From Phymorhynchus buccinoides (lineage: Eukaryota; Mollusca; Gastropoda; Neogastropoda; Raphitomidae): 64,000 nucleotides of DNA. The translations under genes were made by a program, and so were the position numbers. This document shows, in pieces, positions 43,301-53,866 of this stretch. The notes below the pieces were generated by a model. The model saw only the letters and a list, made by a program, of their open reading frames with translations. It did not search any database and had not been told where the DNA came from. Location: the NCBI GenBank assembly GCA_017654935.2, contig CM065682.1, forward strand, positions 39,615,682 through 39,679,681. Direction: 5' to 3'. Numbering within the stretch: the stretch's first letter is position 1; each line of letters begins with the position of its first letter.

Positions 43301-45674
43301 CAGGGGGTTCTAGTAGAACTCCCTGCATTCTTTTAGAAGGTCCTTGAGAATTTTTAGAGCTTCATAGACATCCAAATGGGGGTCCATGGGAGCCCTGATG
43401 TAAGTACATCATCTTCTCTCCCAAAATTATAGCATTTTTAAAAAACGTTTTTGTGTTACTAACTGACCTTCCTACAGTTAAATTCAGCATTTTGACTCTG
43501 GAGAAACATATAATCATCCTGCAACCAGATTTTCTACCATACAATAAAACATGCCATGATAATATATAATAGTTAATACAAGGGTACTAATGGAAGTGTG
43601 AGGAGGGCAAAAAGCATGGAACATCATAACACTTGCCAGGCTTTTCATCATAATTACGTCATTGCCTTCCAAACTTCCACAATTTGCAATAGGGCATTTG
43701 TCACGAGTATTAGTTCTCTATACTAGACTACTAATTTGCCCGCAACTCGTTCTGCCCGAGTTACTCTGACCTTTCTAATTCAACTCAGTGAAATTCAAGG
43801 TTGCCCTCACGTGGCAAATGCCCTATTGCCGGAGTCTCTCATCCCGGAACTCATGCCTGCGTTTTCACCCCATTAACATAGCAATGACTTTGAATTATTA
43901 AAAAAAACCTCACAAATCACTCCAGCGACAAACACAAACAAAACAGACATAAGCAAAAAGAGAAATGAAATATTACAGGTTTTTACCTCAGTTTTAGACA
44001 TAGGGAAGTGGTAGATCAGATTTTTTTTTATGTATACTAAACAGTATAGACTTTAAATAAAACTAAAAGAACTCTCTACAGCAATTAGTTTTCCCCACTT
44101 CAAACGCATAGTGAGAGGAACAAGTGTGGTCTAAGGGAGCGAAGCGGGTTTATAAGTTACCAAAGTGTGGTCTGCACACAGATTTACTTCCCTTGAAACA
44201 AATTAATCAAATTGACAGGTTTATATTAATTCCGACCATACATGGGTGGAACGACTTGAATGAGTTAAATGCCAAACACCCCAAGTCGCGGTGTCATAAT
44301 GAATAAGTAGTCCTATTAAATATTTACCTATGCGCATTAGAAGTAGTCCTAGCGTAGCCAATCAGAATCGTTTGTTTGTCAGCCATTGTGAATTTTACGG
44401 ATTATGGATTTATGGACTTGTACATCGATTTATCAGCAAATATGTAGATTTACACCCTCCTGCTCTATTTTTTTGTTCTTTCCGTGGTTAGGGATAGGGT
44501 TAGGGTTAGGGTTAGGGTTAGGGTTAGGGATAGGGTTAGATGGGTACAGTTCTCATGCGAGAGGTAGATATTTAATGACAGGTACTTATTTATCATAACA
44601 GTGGTACCCAAAAGCAGACGTCACCTGTTTGGGCAATGCAAAACCCCAAAGCTCCAAAAACCTTTAATCAAAAGTGCGACGGAAAAAAAAAAATCACTCT
44701 TACAGTATACATTACATACTGTAAGCCTCCACTCCCACCTTCATTCCACTGTGTCATGTTATGCATGCATTTACAGGACAAAAGAAAGAAATCCATTTGT
44801 ATTCTTACTAGACAGTCCTCCCATCTGTGACTGGCCGTCTGACTTCAAGATCAGCGGGGAATTATATGTCAATTCCATTGCCTTGTCCGCTGCCTCTTTC
44901 TTTACGAACACGACGTACCCAACTCTGTGAACTCTCTGAAATGTCACAAACAAAATAAATTAAAATCAGGCATGAGACTGAGAAATTTAGATTTTGGCTG
45001 AAAAGCGGATGAAGCCTCCTGAAACTGAAGCTTTTTTGTAATTAAATTATGATTAAGGCTGAAATAGGCTGAAGCCCCCTGAAACTGAAGTTTTTTTGTA
45101 ATGAAATAATGATTTAGGCTGAAATAGGCTGAAGCCCCCTGAAACTGAAGCTTTTTTGTAATCTAAGCCTTAAAAACAATATTAGAAGTAGAATTGATAT
45201 ATTTAGTTCATTTGTATTCACAGATAACAGTGTAAAAAGCATCGTTGTAGAGCTTAAAATGTCATATTTCTACCAGTATTCGCGAAGAAAAGTCCAAACA
45301 CAACAACTGGAAGTCGCAAAAACGGAAGTTCCATTATTTGAGAAGGGAGGCAACTCTTGTTTATGACAGCAGTAATGGTGGTCGGTAAGCGTTTACAGGA
45401 TGTGTACGGGCTTCAAACTTCGACTTTCTTTTGCGAGGTGTGTATCGCCTTATAAACAAGGGCGCCTTTTACTTTTTTTTTTTTCAGATTTTTCTTGAAA
45501 ATTGCCCTAATCGCCTTATGCAAAGCAGCGCCTAATGATCAGTAAAAGCAACAAATAAAAGGACAAGAACAGTCCAGAGGAAATGCAGACCTTGCAAGAT
45601 GTTGGCATGTGTGTGTGGTGAAAGACGACTTTTTCCACCTTTCCACAACAGCTAAAGGCTCGATGAAAATCAGC
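32864..45674 (-). CDS. RRP7A: RRP7A, ribosomal RNA-processing protein 7 homologue (5' partial)
   Basis: Six minus-strand exons give 196 residues. They are 45591-45674 (ADFHRAFSCCGKVEKVVF), 44809-44935 (RVHRVGYVVFVKKEAADKA), 42779-42879 (YKRQYTASSGCDLDKIKLE), 40141-40284 (PDEEGWVTVTR), 38166-38214 (ELVNFYSFQKR) and 32864-32949 (ends RKFRPF, stop at 32864-32866). Every junction is GT-AG and the phases join without a break. Residues 1 to about 55 form most of an RRM, with VGYVVFV in the RNP-1 position. The rest matches the Rrp7 C-terminal domain with its basic helix. In yeast and human, Rrp7/RRP7A acts in the nucleolar small-subunit processome and pre-18S maturation. About 75 N-terminal residues of a usual 280 are missing; I found no start exon up to 49490, so it may lie in the gap. 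Introns hold MITEs, a minisatellite and telomere-like repeats. Confidence 0.9.
33035..33530. mobile_element. TTAA family A, outer copy (right)
   Basis: TTAA sites at 33035-33038 and 33527-33530 flank CCCTTTCACCGCC and GGCAGTGAAAGGG ends. Interrupted by the copy at 33173-33420. Confidence 0.88.
33173..33420. mobile_element. TTAA family A, nested copy (right)
   Basis: A complete copy with intact TTAA on both sides (33173-33176 and 33417-33420), inserted in the outer element at CTCACTTTAAATATGTC. The uninterrupted counterpart of that site is visible in the first-kilobase copy (TTACTTTATACATGTC). This establishes TTAA target duplication for the family. Confidence 0.9.
33659..33812. mobile_element. 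TACCGTA-type foldback element, partial (right)
   Basis: Begins TACCGTACTTTATGGACC and contains AAGGCGCACTTGATTATAAGG. It is cut off by the pogo-like end TACAGCAAAACCCGG at 33811. Confidence 0.6.
34232..34681. mobile_element. MITE with AACCTTTACCGG ends (right)
   Basis: Mirror of 22012-22470, with tandem palindromic GTCGTGGGAGACCC blocks. Confidence 0.6.
34678..35222. mobile_element. TTAA-flanked MITE, family B (right)
   Basis: Mirror of 21472-22016. Ends are TTAGCCCTCTCACGGC and GAGTGAGAGGGTTAA. Confidence 0.75.
36986..37190. mobile_element. Foldback MITE with GGGGGCAGTCAAACC ends (right)
   Basis: Mirror of 19471-19640. The loop here has an extra (GA)n block and the right arm carries several changes. 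Confidence 0.7.
37584..37811 (-). pseudogene. zf-TTF/hAT-like 5' fragment, frameshifted (right)
   Basis: Mirror of 18911-19131, starting at the ATG at 37809-37811. After the acidic linker a run of about 18 C on the minus strand (37666-37683) replaces the left-arm sequence and shifts the frame, so the WLKKWPWL segment is no longer in frame with the ATG. Like the left copy it lacks zinc ligands. Confidence 0.5.
38483..39858 (-). repeat. 59-bp minisatellite in RRP7A intron (right)
   Basis: About 23 tandem units, a few more than the left array, with short variants and one rearranged unit near 38571-38590. On the minus strand, the RRP7A sense strand, units carry GTAAGTAT. Single-base variants (TATATA versus TACATACG) cluster in neighbouring units. 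Confidence 0.95.
39865..40072. mobile_element. CAGACCTG-ended MITE, copy (right)
   Basis: Ends are CAGACCTGTTTACCCC and GAGTAAACAGGTCTG. Mirror of 16820-17029. Confidence 0.8.
40514..40808. mobile_element. Foldback MITE at visible palindrome limit
   Basis: The left arm TTGAACTGCTGGTTTCAGATT is inverted at AAATCAGCAGTCCAA (to 40808). Inner arms CAGCCCAGAAGATGGGA and TCCCATCTTCTGCGCTG surround an A-rich loop. In the left palindrome arm only part of this element remains (16163-16382), because the contig starts inside it. Confidence 0.65.
40809..42043. other. RRP7A intron, no further gene
   Basis: Unique AT-rich sequence. It contains (TAA)n followed by a GCGCC..AAGGCGCTT hairpin-like dispersed repeat (41617-41700) and a short GAGTCTGAGCCT repeat (41814-41848). 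I see no exon here. Confidence 0.5.
42044..42357. mobile_element. MITE with CCATGGGTGAAAGTA ends
   Basis: Exact 15-bp inverted ends CCATGGGTGAAAGTA (42044) and TACTTTCACCCATGG (to 42357). Inside, CAATCCTGAA motifs recur. It lies in the RRP7A intron outside the palindrome. Confidence 0.7.
43052..43400. mobile_element. Foldback MITE with CATCAGGGCTCCCA ends
   Basis: Outer ends CATCAGGGCTCCCA and TGGGAGCCCTGATG enclose a strong inner hairpin (43125-43271) with arms of about 68 bp around the loop CCTAGAAGTTCTATGG, and a second, smaller hairpin near 43285-43350. It lies in the RRP7A intron between the exons at 42879 and 44809. Confidence 0.8.
43401..44480. other. RRP7A intron, unannotated
   Basis: AT-rich unique-looking sequence. 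I see no exon, and short ORFs here have no recognisable content. Confidence 0.4.
44487..44544. repeat. Interstitial telomere-like (TTAGGG)n tract
   Basis: Repeated GGGTTA units with two GGGATAGGG variants, about 8 units in all. TTAGGG is the common animal telomere motif. This tract is internal to a contig and inside an RRP7A intron. Confidence 0.85.
44985..45165. repeat. About 60-bp tandem repeat, three copies
   Basis: Three units containing GGCTGAAGCCCCCTGAAAC and CTTTTTTGTAAT, in the RRP7A intron before the exon at 45591. Confidence 0.85.
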
Positions 45675-45729
45675 CTGGAAAAAAATAAAAACAAAAAATA
45701 AGCGTTATCATTGTCATTGGTCCTCATGT

Positions 45730-45937
45730 CAGACCTGTTTACCCCCTACACAAGTCTTGAGTAGTCTGGATAGCTGAAATTAGTAGTTTTGGTGTGCAAT
45801 GAGTAGTCCTCTTCATTAAACCATCAAATAAAGAACACTGAAAAAGAGTAATTAGAGCATTATTTTCAATTTTGAAGAGTAGTAGAGGTCCAAATTGAGT
45901 AGAATACTACTCGAAAAGAGTAGAGTAAACGGGTCTG
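45730..45937. mobile_element. CAGACCTG-ended MITE, copy outside palindrome
   Basis: Ends are CAGACCTGTTTACC and GTAAACGGGTCTG. TCATGT precedes the left end and follows the right end, a possible 6-bp target duplication. Confidence 0.8.
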
Positions 45938-46003
45938 TCATGTACTAATGTACCTGCCGACGTACCACGATGCAGATGCAGAATGTACAATATTTTTTGG
46001 ACT

Positions 46004-46724
46004 ACCGTATTTTATGGACTACAAGTACAAGGTGCATCTGATTATAATGCGCACACCCCAAATTTCACAGAATTCAGGTTTTGTTATTATAGTTTCTTAC
46101 TATATTATCAGTCACAGCATAAGGCGCAGGGGTTTCAGTCTAGGAAGAAAGTATTGCCTTAACCCAATGACTCCCAACCATTCGAACCGGGAATCGATCC
46201 CAGTTCCCGAGAGATGGGAATTAACTCCGAACGTCACACCAAATATTTTCATTAAAAAAATCACCCAGAATAAAGTCTAACTCACATTTCATTTCTGAAA
46301 GATGCATGTTGAATAGCAATGATGATATTATTATTCCAAAGCTAACACACTGTCACACAACAAAACCATGAATTGGAATTAAAAAAATCCGTAATGGCAC
46401 TCCGAGCATTGCGCCGAGTCAATACTGCATCACGTCACGTGGAAAGAAGAAACAAATTTGGGGTCACTTCGAAAAATCCATTTCAAAAAGACTAGTGGGT
46501 GCTTTCCCTTGCTGTAAGAACCAAAAACAGACCAGCGAGAGTCAGGAACAGGAAAAACTAACTTAGTATATTGCATTGTGGGTAGGGAGAAAGTGAAAGT
46601 GAACGTACTAGACCTGGCGTTCAGTGGGAGCAATCGGCGCATATGGGCTGCATGAGTTGACAAAATTCGGTCGAATTTGGCGTCTGTGTCCTAGAGAGGG
46701 TTAATAGTCCGTAAAATACGGTAT
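46004..46724. mobile_element. TACCGTA-ended element carrying a TTAA MITE
   Basis: The left end TACCGTATTTTATGGACTA and right end TAGTCCGTAAAATACGGTA are inverted. The element is interrupted by the family B element at 46159-46704. A second, partial copy follows at 46725-46860. Confidence 0.75.
46159..46704. mobile_element. TTAA-flanked MITE, family B (nested)
   Basis: Exact TTAA at 46159-46162 and 46701-46704. Ends are TTAACCC and GAGAGGGTTAA. Inserted in the TACCGTA-type element, whose uninterrupted sequence would read GCCTTAATAGTCC. Confidence 0.85.
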
Positions 46725-46861
46725 AAGGCGCACCCCCAAAATTTTACCCAAATTTCAGATTTTGTTAGTAGAAAAGTACTATCTTTTCTTACTATTTAAT
46801 TAGTCATATTAGAAGGCGCAGGGGTCTGAGACTGGGAAAAAAGTATCGCCTTATAAATTAC

Positions 46862-47620
46862 ATACAACAAACAAACAACTACACGACAAGTGCAAAGTGA
46901 CGTTATTTTATTCACAAGAGACAAAACAAAACTACTGGATATTTCGGCGAATGCCCCTTTATCAACACAGACAAACAATTAAACAGCAAACATCAAATAT
47001 AGCAAAAAGCAGGCAACAGAAGGAGCAAAAAAAACAAGATCAAGTATACTTCCCCTCTACAGTCCAAACTCATAAATTATACAACAAAGTTGAAACCAAA
47101 GAGCAAGGTTGTGAACACAAATCAAGAAAGAAAAAAAATTGAAATGAGAGAGGTTGGGGACAGTGAGTACGCAATCATAGATGGTAGAAGTTGGAAACAA
47201 GGGTCAGTTGTGTGTAAGGGGTGGGGAGGGAGAGGTTTGGTGAAGAGAACAAATCTCGTGCTAAAGTGAACACATGTACTGATGTAGAACTAGAAGCTGA
47301 CATTACATTTCAATTGAAAAATGAAAAAGACAGAGCGAGAAGGGGGGGAGGGGGGATGGAAATAGAGGGGGGGGTTCGCCGCCTAGCGCATCAAACCCAT
47401 GTCTGACCCCAAAGTGGGTTGCCCCACCCTGGCACAGAGGGGTGAGGGGAAAAACGGAAGTTCTCCGAGAAAAAAACCCCTAGTCAGACACACTTGTCCA
47501 AGACATGAAAAATGAAAACAAATTTAAAGGAATAAAGGATTAAGGGGAAAAAAAACTCTCTGGGAGAAAAAAAACCCTGCGCATGTGGTCAAAGACAAGT
47601 GCAACAAACCCCTCTCACAT
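46862..47620. other. Unannotated stretch
   Basis: No gene that I can support, although the missing RRP7A first exon should lie upstream of 45674. G-rich patches occur at 47340-47372. Confidence 0.4.
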
Positions 47621-47825
47621 GCACACACAAACACATACTGATACACACACTCTCTCCCTCTCTCTCACACACAACCACACACTGGGACTAGAGGAATGCA
47701 AAATAAGCAATGGTATACATTGGAGTGTTTGGAAGGGAGGGGTGGGGAGGGGGTTATTGGAAGGAGGGGGTGGGTGGGTATTGGGCGGTAGATATGGATA
47801 GGAATCAAATTGATCATTATTGATT

Positions 47826-48690
47826 ACAATCAAGTTTGTAAATTAATTGGGAATACAGAGGTCCACGCCGGGGGAAGGGGCTTCGGGCAGTGGGGGGAAC
47901 CTTCTTCTCTTAGCTTGGCTGTGGCCCCATTGAACCCTACCACACTGCCCAGTATACAGGGGTCATTCCTTCGCTTAGCTGTGGCTATCAGACCCCTGTC
48001 CCCCCAACCCAGACGGGACACACAGGGAAATGGGGGAAATGAAAACTAGACATTCCATTACAAGTGAAAGTTTGTAAAATAATTAGGAATACAGAGGTCC
48101 CGAACCGGGGGAGGGGGATTCGGGCAGTGGGGGGAACCTTCTTCGCTTAGGGAACTGTGGCTATTGAACCCTACCACACTGCCCAGTATACAGGGGTCAT
48201 TCCTTCGCTTAGCTGTGGCTATCAGACCCCTGTCCCCCCAACCCAGACGGGACACACAGGGAAATGGGGGAAATGAAAACTAGACATTCCATTACAAGCA
48301 AGTTTGTAAAAATAATTTAGGAATAATACAGAGGTCCACGCCGGGGGAGGGGGCTTCGGGCAGTGGGGTGAACCTTCTTCGCTTAGCTGTGGCTACTGAA
48401 CCCTACCACACTGCCCAGTATACACTGAGGGGTCATTCCTACGCTTAGCTGTGACTATCAGGGACCCCTGTCCCTCCAACCCAGACGGGACACACAGGGA
48501 AGTGGGGTAAATGAAAACTAGACATTCCATTACAAGCAAGTTTGTAAAATTAGGAATACAGAGGTCCATGCCGGGGGAGGGGGCTTCGGGCAGTGGGGGG
48601 ATCCTTCTTCGCTTAGCTGTGGCTATTGAACCCTACCACACTGCCCAGTATACAGGGGTCATTCCTTCACTTAGCTTATAAATTACAGTC
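47826..48690. repeat. About 236-bp tandem repeat, nearly four copies
   Basis: Units begin AAGTTTGTAAA near 47831, 48069, 48300 and 48538. Each contains CCTACCACACTGCCCAGTAT and CCCAACCCAGACGGGACACA. The last copy is truncated. Within a unit the motif TTCGCTTAGCTGTGGCTAT occurs twice. Confidence 0.92.
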
Positions 48691-48754
48691 CAAAAAATAT
48701 GGTATACCGGATTATATGAAAATTGATAACACTAATATTTCTATGACAACTTCT

Positions 48755-49190
48755 ACCCTTACTACCACCACAGTTCACTATTAACATACTACCACCACAG
48801 TCACTATAAAACAATTACTACCACCACAGTTCACTATTAGCATACTACCACCACAGTTCACTATTAACATACTACCACCACAGTTCACTATTAACAATTA
48901 CTACCACCACAGTTCACTATTAACATACTACCACCACAGTTCACTATTAACATACTACCACCACAGTTCACTATTAGTATTAACATACTACAACCACAGT
49001 TCACTATTAACATACTTCCACCACAGTTAACTATTAAGATACTACCACACAGCCTCACTATTAACATAATACCAGGGTGTTATGTTAAATAGTTCAATAG
49101 CTAGGGTTCAAGCTGTGGTGGTAATATGTTAATAGTGAACTGTGGTGTAGTTCACTATTAACAATACTACCACCACAGCTCACTACCATA
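48755..49190. repeat. 28-bp minisatellite with inverted segment
   Basis: Tandem units containing ACATACTACCACCACAG and TTCACTATTA, some shortened. At 49076-49150 the units appear in inverse orientation (CTGTGGTGGTAATATGTTA), then return to direct orientation. Confidence 0.88.
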
Positions 49191-49207
49191 AAATACTACT
49201 GCTCTTA

Positions 49208-49379
49208 CAGTGGAACCTCCCTTATAAGCCCCCCATAATAAGACTCACTCCCTTTGAGACCTAACTTCTCCGAGACATGCCCTCTTTGTAAGTATTAAAA
49301 TTCCTCCTTTAAACAACTCCTCCCATTTATACGCCTCATTTGGGAGTGAGTTTGAAGTTCTTATAGAGAGGTTCCACTG
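49208..49379. mobile_element. pogo/Tigger-like MITE (172 bp)
   Basis: Inverted ends CAGTGGAACCTCCCTTATAAG and CTTATAGAGAGGTTCCACTG lie between TA dinucleotides (49206-49207 and 49380-49381). The ends match the general pattern of Tigger/pogo termini. No coding sequence. Confidence 0.75.
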
Positions 49380-49490
49380 TATTAATAACAAAACTGCGGT
49401 TTGTGTGGGGGGGATACATTTTACCCATGAGTGGCGAATGATTTCAACTTTATACTGTACACACAAGCAAAGCTGGAGCTCTTTGGTTGA

Positions 49491-49990
49491 NNNNNNNNNN
49501 NNNNNNNNNNNNNNNNNNNNNNNNNNNNNNNNNNNNNNNNNNNNNNNNNNNNNNNNNNNNNNNNNNNNNNNNNNNNNNNNNNNNNNNNNNNNNNNNNNNN
49601 NNNNNNNNNNNNNNNNNNNNNNNNNNNNNNNNNNNNNNNNNNNNNNNNNNNNNNNNNNNNNNNNNNNNNNNNNNNNNNNNNNNNNNNNNNNNNNNNNNNN
49701 NNNNNNNNNNNNNNNNNNNNNNNNNNNNNNNNNNNNNNNNNNNNNNNNNNNNNNNNNNNNNNNNNNNNNNNNNNNNNNNNNNNNNNNNNNNNNNNNNNNN
49801 NNNNNNNNNNNNNNNNNNNNNNNNNNNNNNNNNNNNNNNNNNNNNNNNNNNNNNNNNNNNNNNNNNNNNNNNNNNNNNNNNNNNNNNNNNNNNNNNNNNN
49901 NNNNNNNNNNNNNNNNNNNNNNNNNNNNNNNNNNNNNNNNNNNNNNNNNNNNNNNNNNNNNNNNNNNNNNNNNNNNNNNNNNNNNNNNNN
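49491..49990. other. Assembly gap (500 N)
   Basis: A placeholder of exactly 500 N. The RRP7A 5' exons and the WIPI 3' end may fall here, or the contigs may not be true neighbours. Confidence 1.
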
Positions 49991-50280
49991 AGTCAAGGGG
50001 TTTTAACTGAGAAGTGACTTGATCAGCTCATTGTGTCCATTACTTTGCTTATATAAGGACAAGTTTGATGAACAATAAACATTTTGTTTAGCAATAAGAG
50101 TTACATCGTATGTTAAATAACTTTAATAAATGATTATAAAATGCAGACTTGAGAGTTCAAAAAGTTGCTTCATTTCAGTTTTATTCATAAAGTAGCATTG
50201 TCGTTGTCGTTGAAGTGAAGCCAGTGCTTTGGTGTTCTGGTAGCACATTATAAAATGAGAGGAGCTAGCATTCCACTTAC

Positions 50281-53200
50281 CCGTGGTTCCAGCACCAACT
50301 GTCATGTCTTTGAGCATGTCTGGCAGATCGTCAGCAGCAGCCTCTTCTTGCTTCCCCGTTGGGATTCTGCAAAACCAAACATAAAATGCACACAACAGGC
50401 AACGGGATTAAGACCGAATATTTCTAAAGTGAAGCAAAAGAGAGAAAGTTTCCTTTTTTCCATCATGAATTGTTCACATGCATTGGATTTATTTGAAATT
50501 ATATGTGCACAAATATGTTTCTAATGTAAACATATATTTGCTCCTTATAATGTGCGTTGTTTTTATAAATATTCATGCAAGGTATAGAGTCGACAAAATG
50601 TGTTTAGAATTCAAGTATAGGCTGTGGGTGTTTTGAGTTCCAGTGTTCTATGCATCAAGAACAAAAGATTTGTATGTCCTTCAACCTCGGTTTTGAAAAG
50701 GTCAATAATAACATTCATATCTTAGATATGGTCGTCTCTGCAGTCAATCCTTCGATTGTAAATTTACAGGTGTAATTCTTTAAAATACTGCCGACACTTG
50801 TTTGCTAACTTAGTCCACATTTAACATATTTGATTAGAATGTGTATAGGAAAGTAGTTAATAAGAAAATAAAGCGCAATCACATATTTGTTTGAGGGAAT
50901 ATACTTTTTTAAGTTATCGTACATCTCAAAGCATGTAACCAAAAGGAGCATTTAGCTATTATGGTCTGATTAACACAGCCCTTTCAGAAAGCACGTGGCA
51001 ACAGAGTGAATAGCGATGCAATATTATGATTCCAAAACGAAGACACGTAGGAGTTGTGAACAGATGCCGAAACCCATCGATATCACTACTGTGAGGACAT
51101 GTAGGTTACCTGTGGTGCTCCAGGAGACGACACGCCCAGTCATTTGAGTTGTAGGGTGGGAGGTAAATGTACAGGTTCCCTTCCAAGTCCATAACCACCA
51201 GGTAGGGGTTGCCTTCAATGCTGTGAGAAAAACAGGGACAAACATAATCATGTTTGTTTCTAATAATAAAACGCATTGTCAAGTTTATAGGATGATTGAC
51301 TACTTCTTATCGTTTGCTTAGATAAGTGACACAAACTACCAATAAGACGAGAGTAATTTTACAAAACTACATCAAAAACGATTTCAAATTTTTGAAAGTA
51401 TTTGATCAGGACTTTTACAGCAGATGAGGACCCATTTGATTGGTTCTTTTACAGTTGTTATTGCAAAACTACCTAAGCCCGATTTACGCAACTATCCTTT
51501 AAATAAGTGTGACTATAATTAATCTGGAATAACTGTTAAAATAGAAAACTAATCTCCATGTAGGTACCCCTACTGATTACATGCAAAAAGAAACAGTGTC
51601 AAAATTTTCAATTTCAAGATCCTTTGACTTTTAAAAAAACACACCACCCAACTAAGTGAATAACCTCTTTTCATATTATCGAGATATAATTATGAGACTC
51701 CGAGATATGTGATATTGCACATATTTCCAAACACCATCAATGCATCAGTAAAGAAGACAACACAAGTACGCACAATATGTGCAAATTACTATATGTCCTT
51801 CAGATAGGTGAGTAGGCATTTTTATTTGTTATTCTCGAAAGCTGGACAAGAATCTGTTTACGGTGAAGATGCCTTACACTGGAGACATTCTCGCTCAGTC
51901 GTAAACGACTTAGGACAGTTGATATTGTGAATGGTCCTGAAGGCCAGCTAATTCACAAGGCTGTAACATGGAAGAGCCAGTACAAAAACAGGTTTGATAG
52001 TCACTCGTTCACAAAAGATTAAGCTGAACAAAGATAATCTGATTGTTTCAGTACTGTAAAAAATCATTCGTATATCACTAACTTTCATTTTACTATTGGC
52101 CCAAACTTGAGGCCCATGTCAACCAATGATGAAAGCCGTTTGAGTAAATGAATAAAGGGCCTAGCACGTGAACTACGTACGTGACAATACCACAGGCGTT
52201 TCCTGTGCCCACAGGGGAAGGGAGATAAGCGACGGCAGAAGCTCTGTCTTGGCTGACATCGCCCACCACCATGGACACCATTCTGCCCAGACCCAGGTAG
52301 CTGGCCCACCCCGCCTCCTCTTTCGGCCTGCACAAAGACATTCCAATTACAGCGAACATACGCTTCAACAAATTCTTCTTCTGCTATTGCTTTTTTTTAA
52401 AATGACAGAAATGAACGTTATCAAATGTCAGTCTTTTGTTCAATAATGGTTAAATAAAATATTCCCAAAATACGAAATGTCTCAGCTAAGTTATCTTTGA
52501 TTTACGGTTTTTTTCAATGTTTTTTTTTTAACGAACTAGTTCTAAAATATTTGATCCTTAACTTTTGTTGGAGAATATAGATTGTTAGAGTTATTGGCCT
52601 TTGGGCCTGCAGCCATCGACTCCTAGCCATGACTGCATTCAATATAGGCTGGTTCATTCAGCCCTTGGTCTGCAAACAGTCATCATGACTGCGTCTGAAA
52701 CAGTGTACACGGGTAGTAACATGTAAATTAGATTAAACAGCCCATTATATTGGCTATTTATGCTCATTTACATGTTACTACCCGCATTAACCGCTTAAGA
52801 GGTACTCATAATTGCCGTAGCAGGAGACTGCCGTATTGTTTTTAGAATAACACACTATCAGCAAGAAGAATACAATTACCTGATAGCTTCTTACCTCTTC
52901 ATGGCAAAGACATGTACAGTCTCCGTGTTGCTGGCCAGTATGAGGAGACTGTCATCCCTGTTGAAAATCAGGGATGTCACTTCCACTGACCTGCAAACCG
53001 GCACGACACAGACAAGTTTCACAATATCTGGCATACCCTTTTTTGCTATGACTGTCCAAGAATGGAGAAAGCGTACAAAATCAGACTCATGCTTTATGTA
53101 CATATAAGTCGACCACAAACGAAAAATATGTCCACTATTATATTGTCGGTTATTGATGCACAAACTACACTGATGCAAGCCAGCAAACTGTGAATGACTA

Positions 53201-53828
53201 ACTGGAAATGCAAGACTTTCTTAATAGTGCAAAGTGCATCAGCTGAAATCCTGCTCATGTCCAACGAAAAGTTATTCCACTGCACATCCAAAATGGAGAT
53301 GTTCATGACAAGACTACTGGTAACAAATGTGCAAGTTCAAATGTATCGTGCGTTATGCTATTCCACTGCACATGCTTTATAAATATGTATAATGTGTATA
53401 CTACATACATGTGTGACTACATACTTAGTTTACTCAAATGCTGATATTTCACATTAAAGGCTTATTTCGGTTGTTAATATATTTAGTTACACATTATGCT
53501 TTGTATTACATTGCTAATGTGTGGAAATCAGTGTGTCTGGCCAATGTGAATCCATTATTACCTTGTCACGCCTCTCCTGAATTCATGGACAGGTTCTCCT
53601 GTCAGGACTCTGAAGACTCTAATGACGGTACCCTGAAACAGCAACAACAAGCGAAATTCTCACTCAGCAGTCAGTGATCTGGACATCGATACAATTTCCT
53701 AACTTTAAGATAGAAAACTAAGCTATTGCTCGACATATAGTACATATGAATGTGTGGTAGACAAGCCTGTAAAAACTTGGCAAATGTTAATTCGATTTAT
53801 TATAAATTGTTGATCCTCTCGTCTCTCA

Positions 53829-53866
<38 letters not shown>

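Noticed and set aside
44487..44544. Chromosome end
   Set aside because: The TTAGGG tract is short, imperfect and flanked on both sides by RRP7A exons, so it is interstitial.
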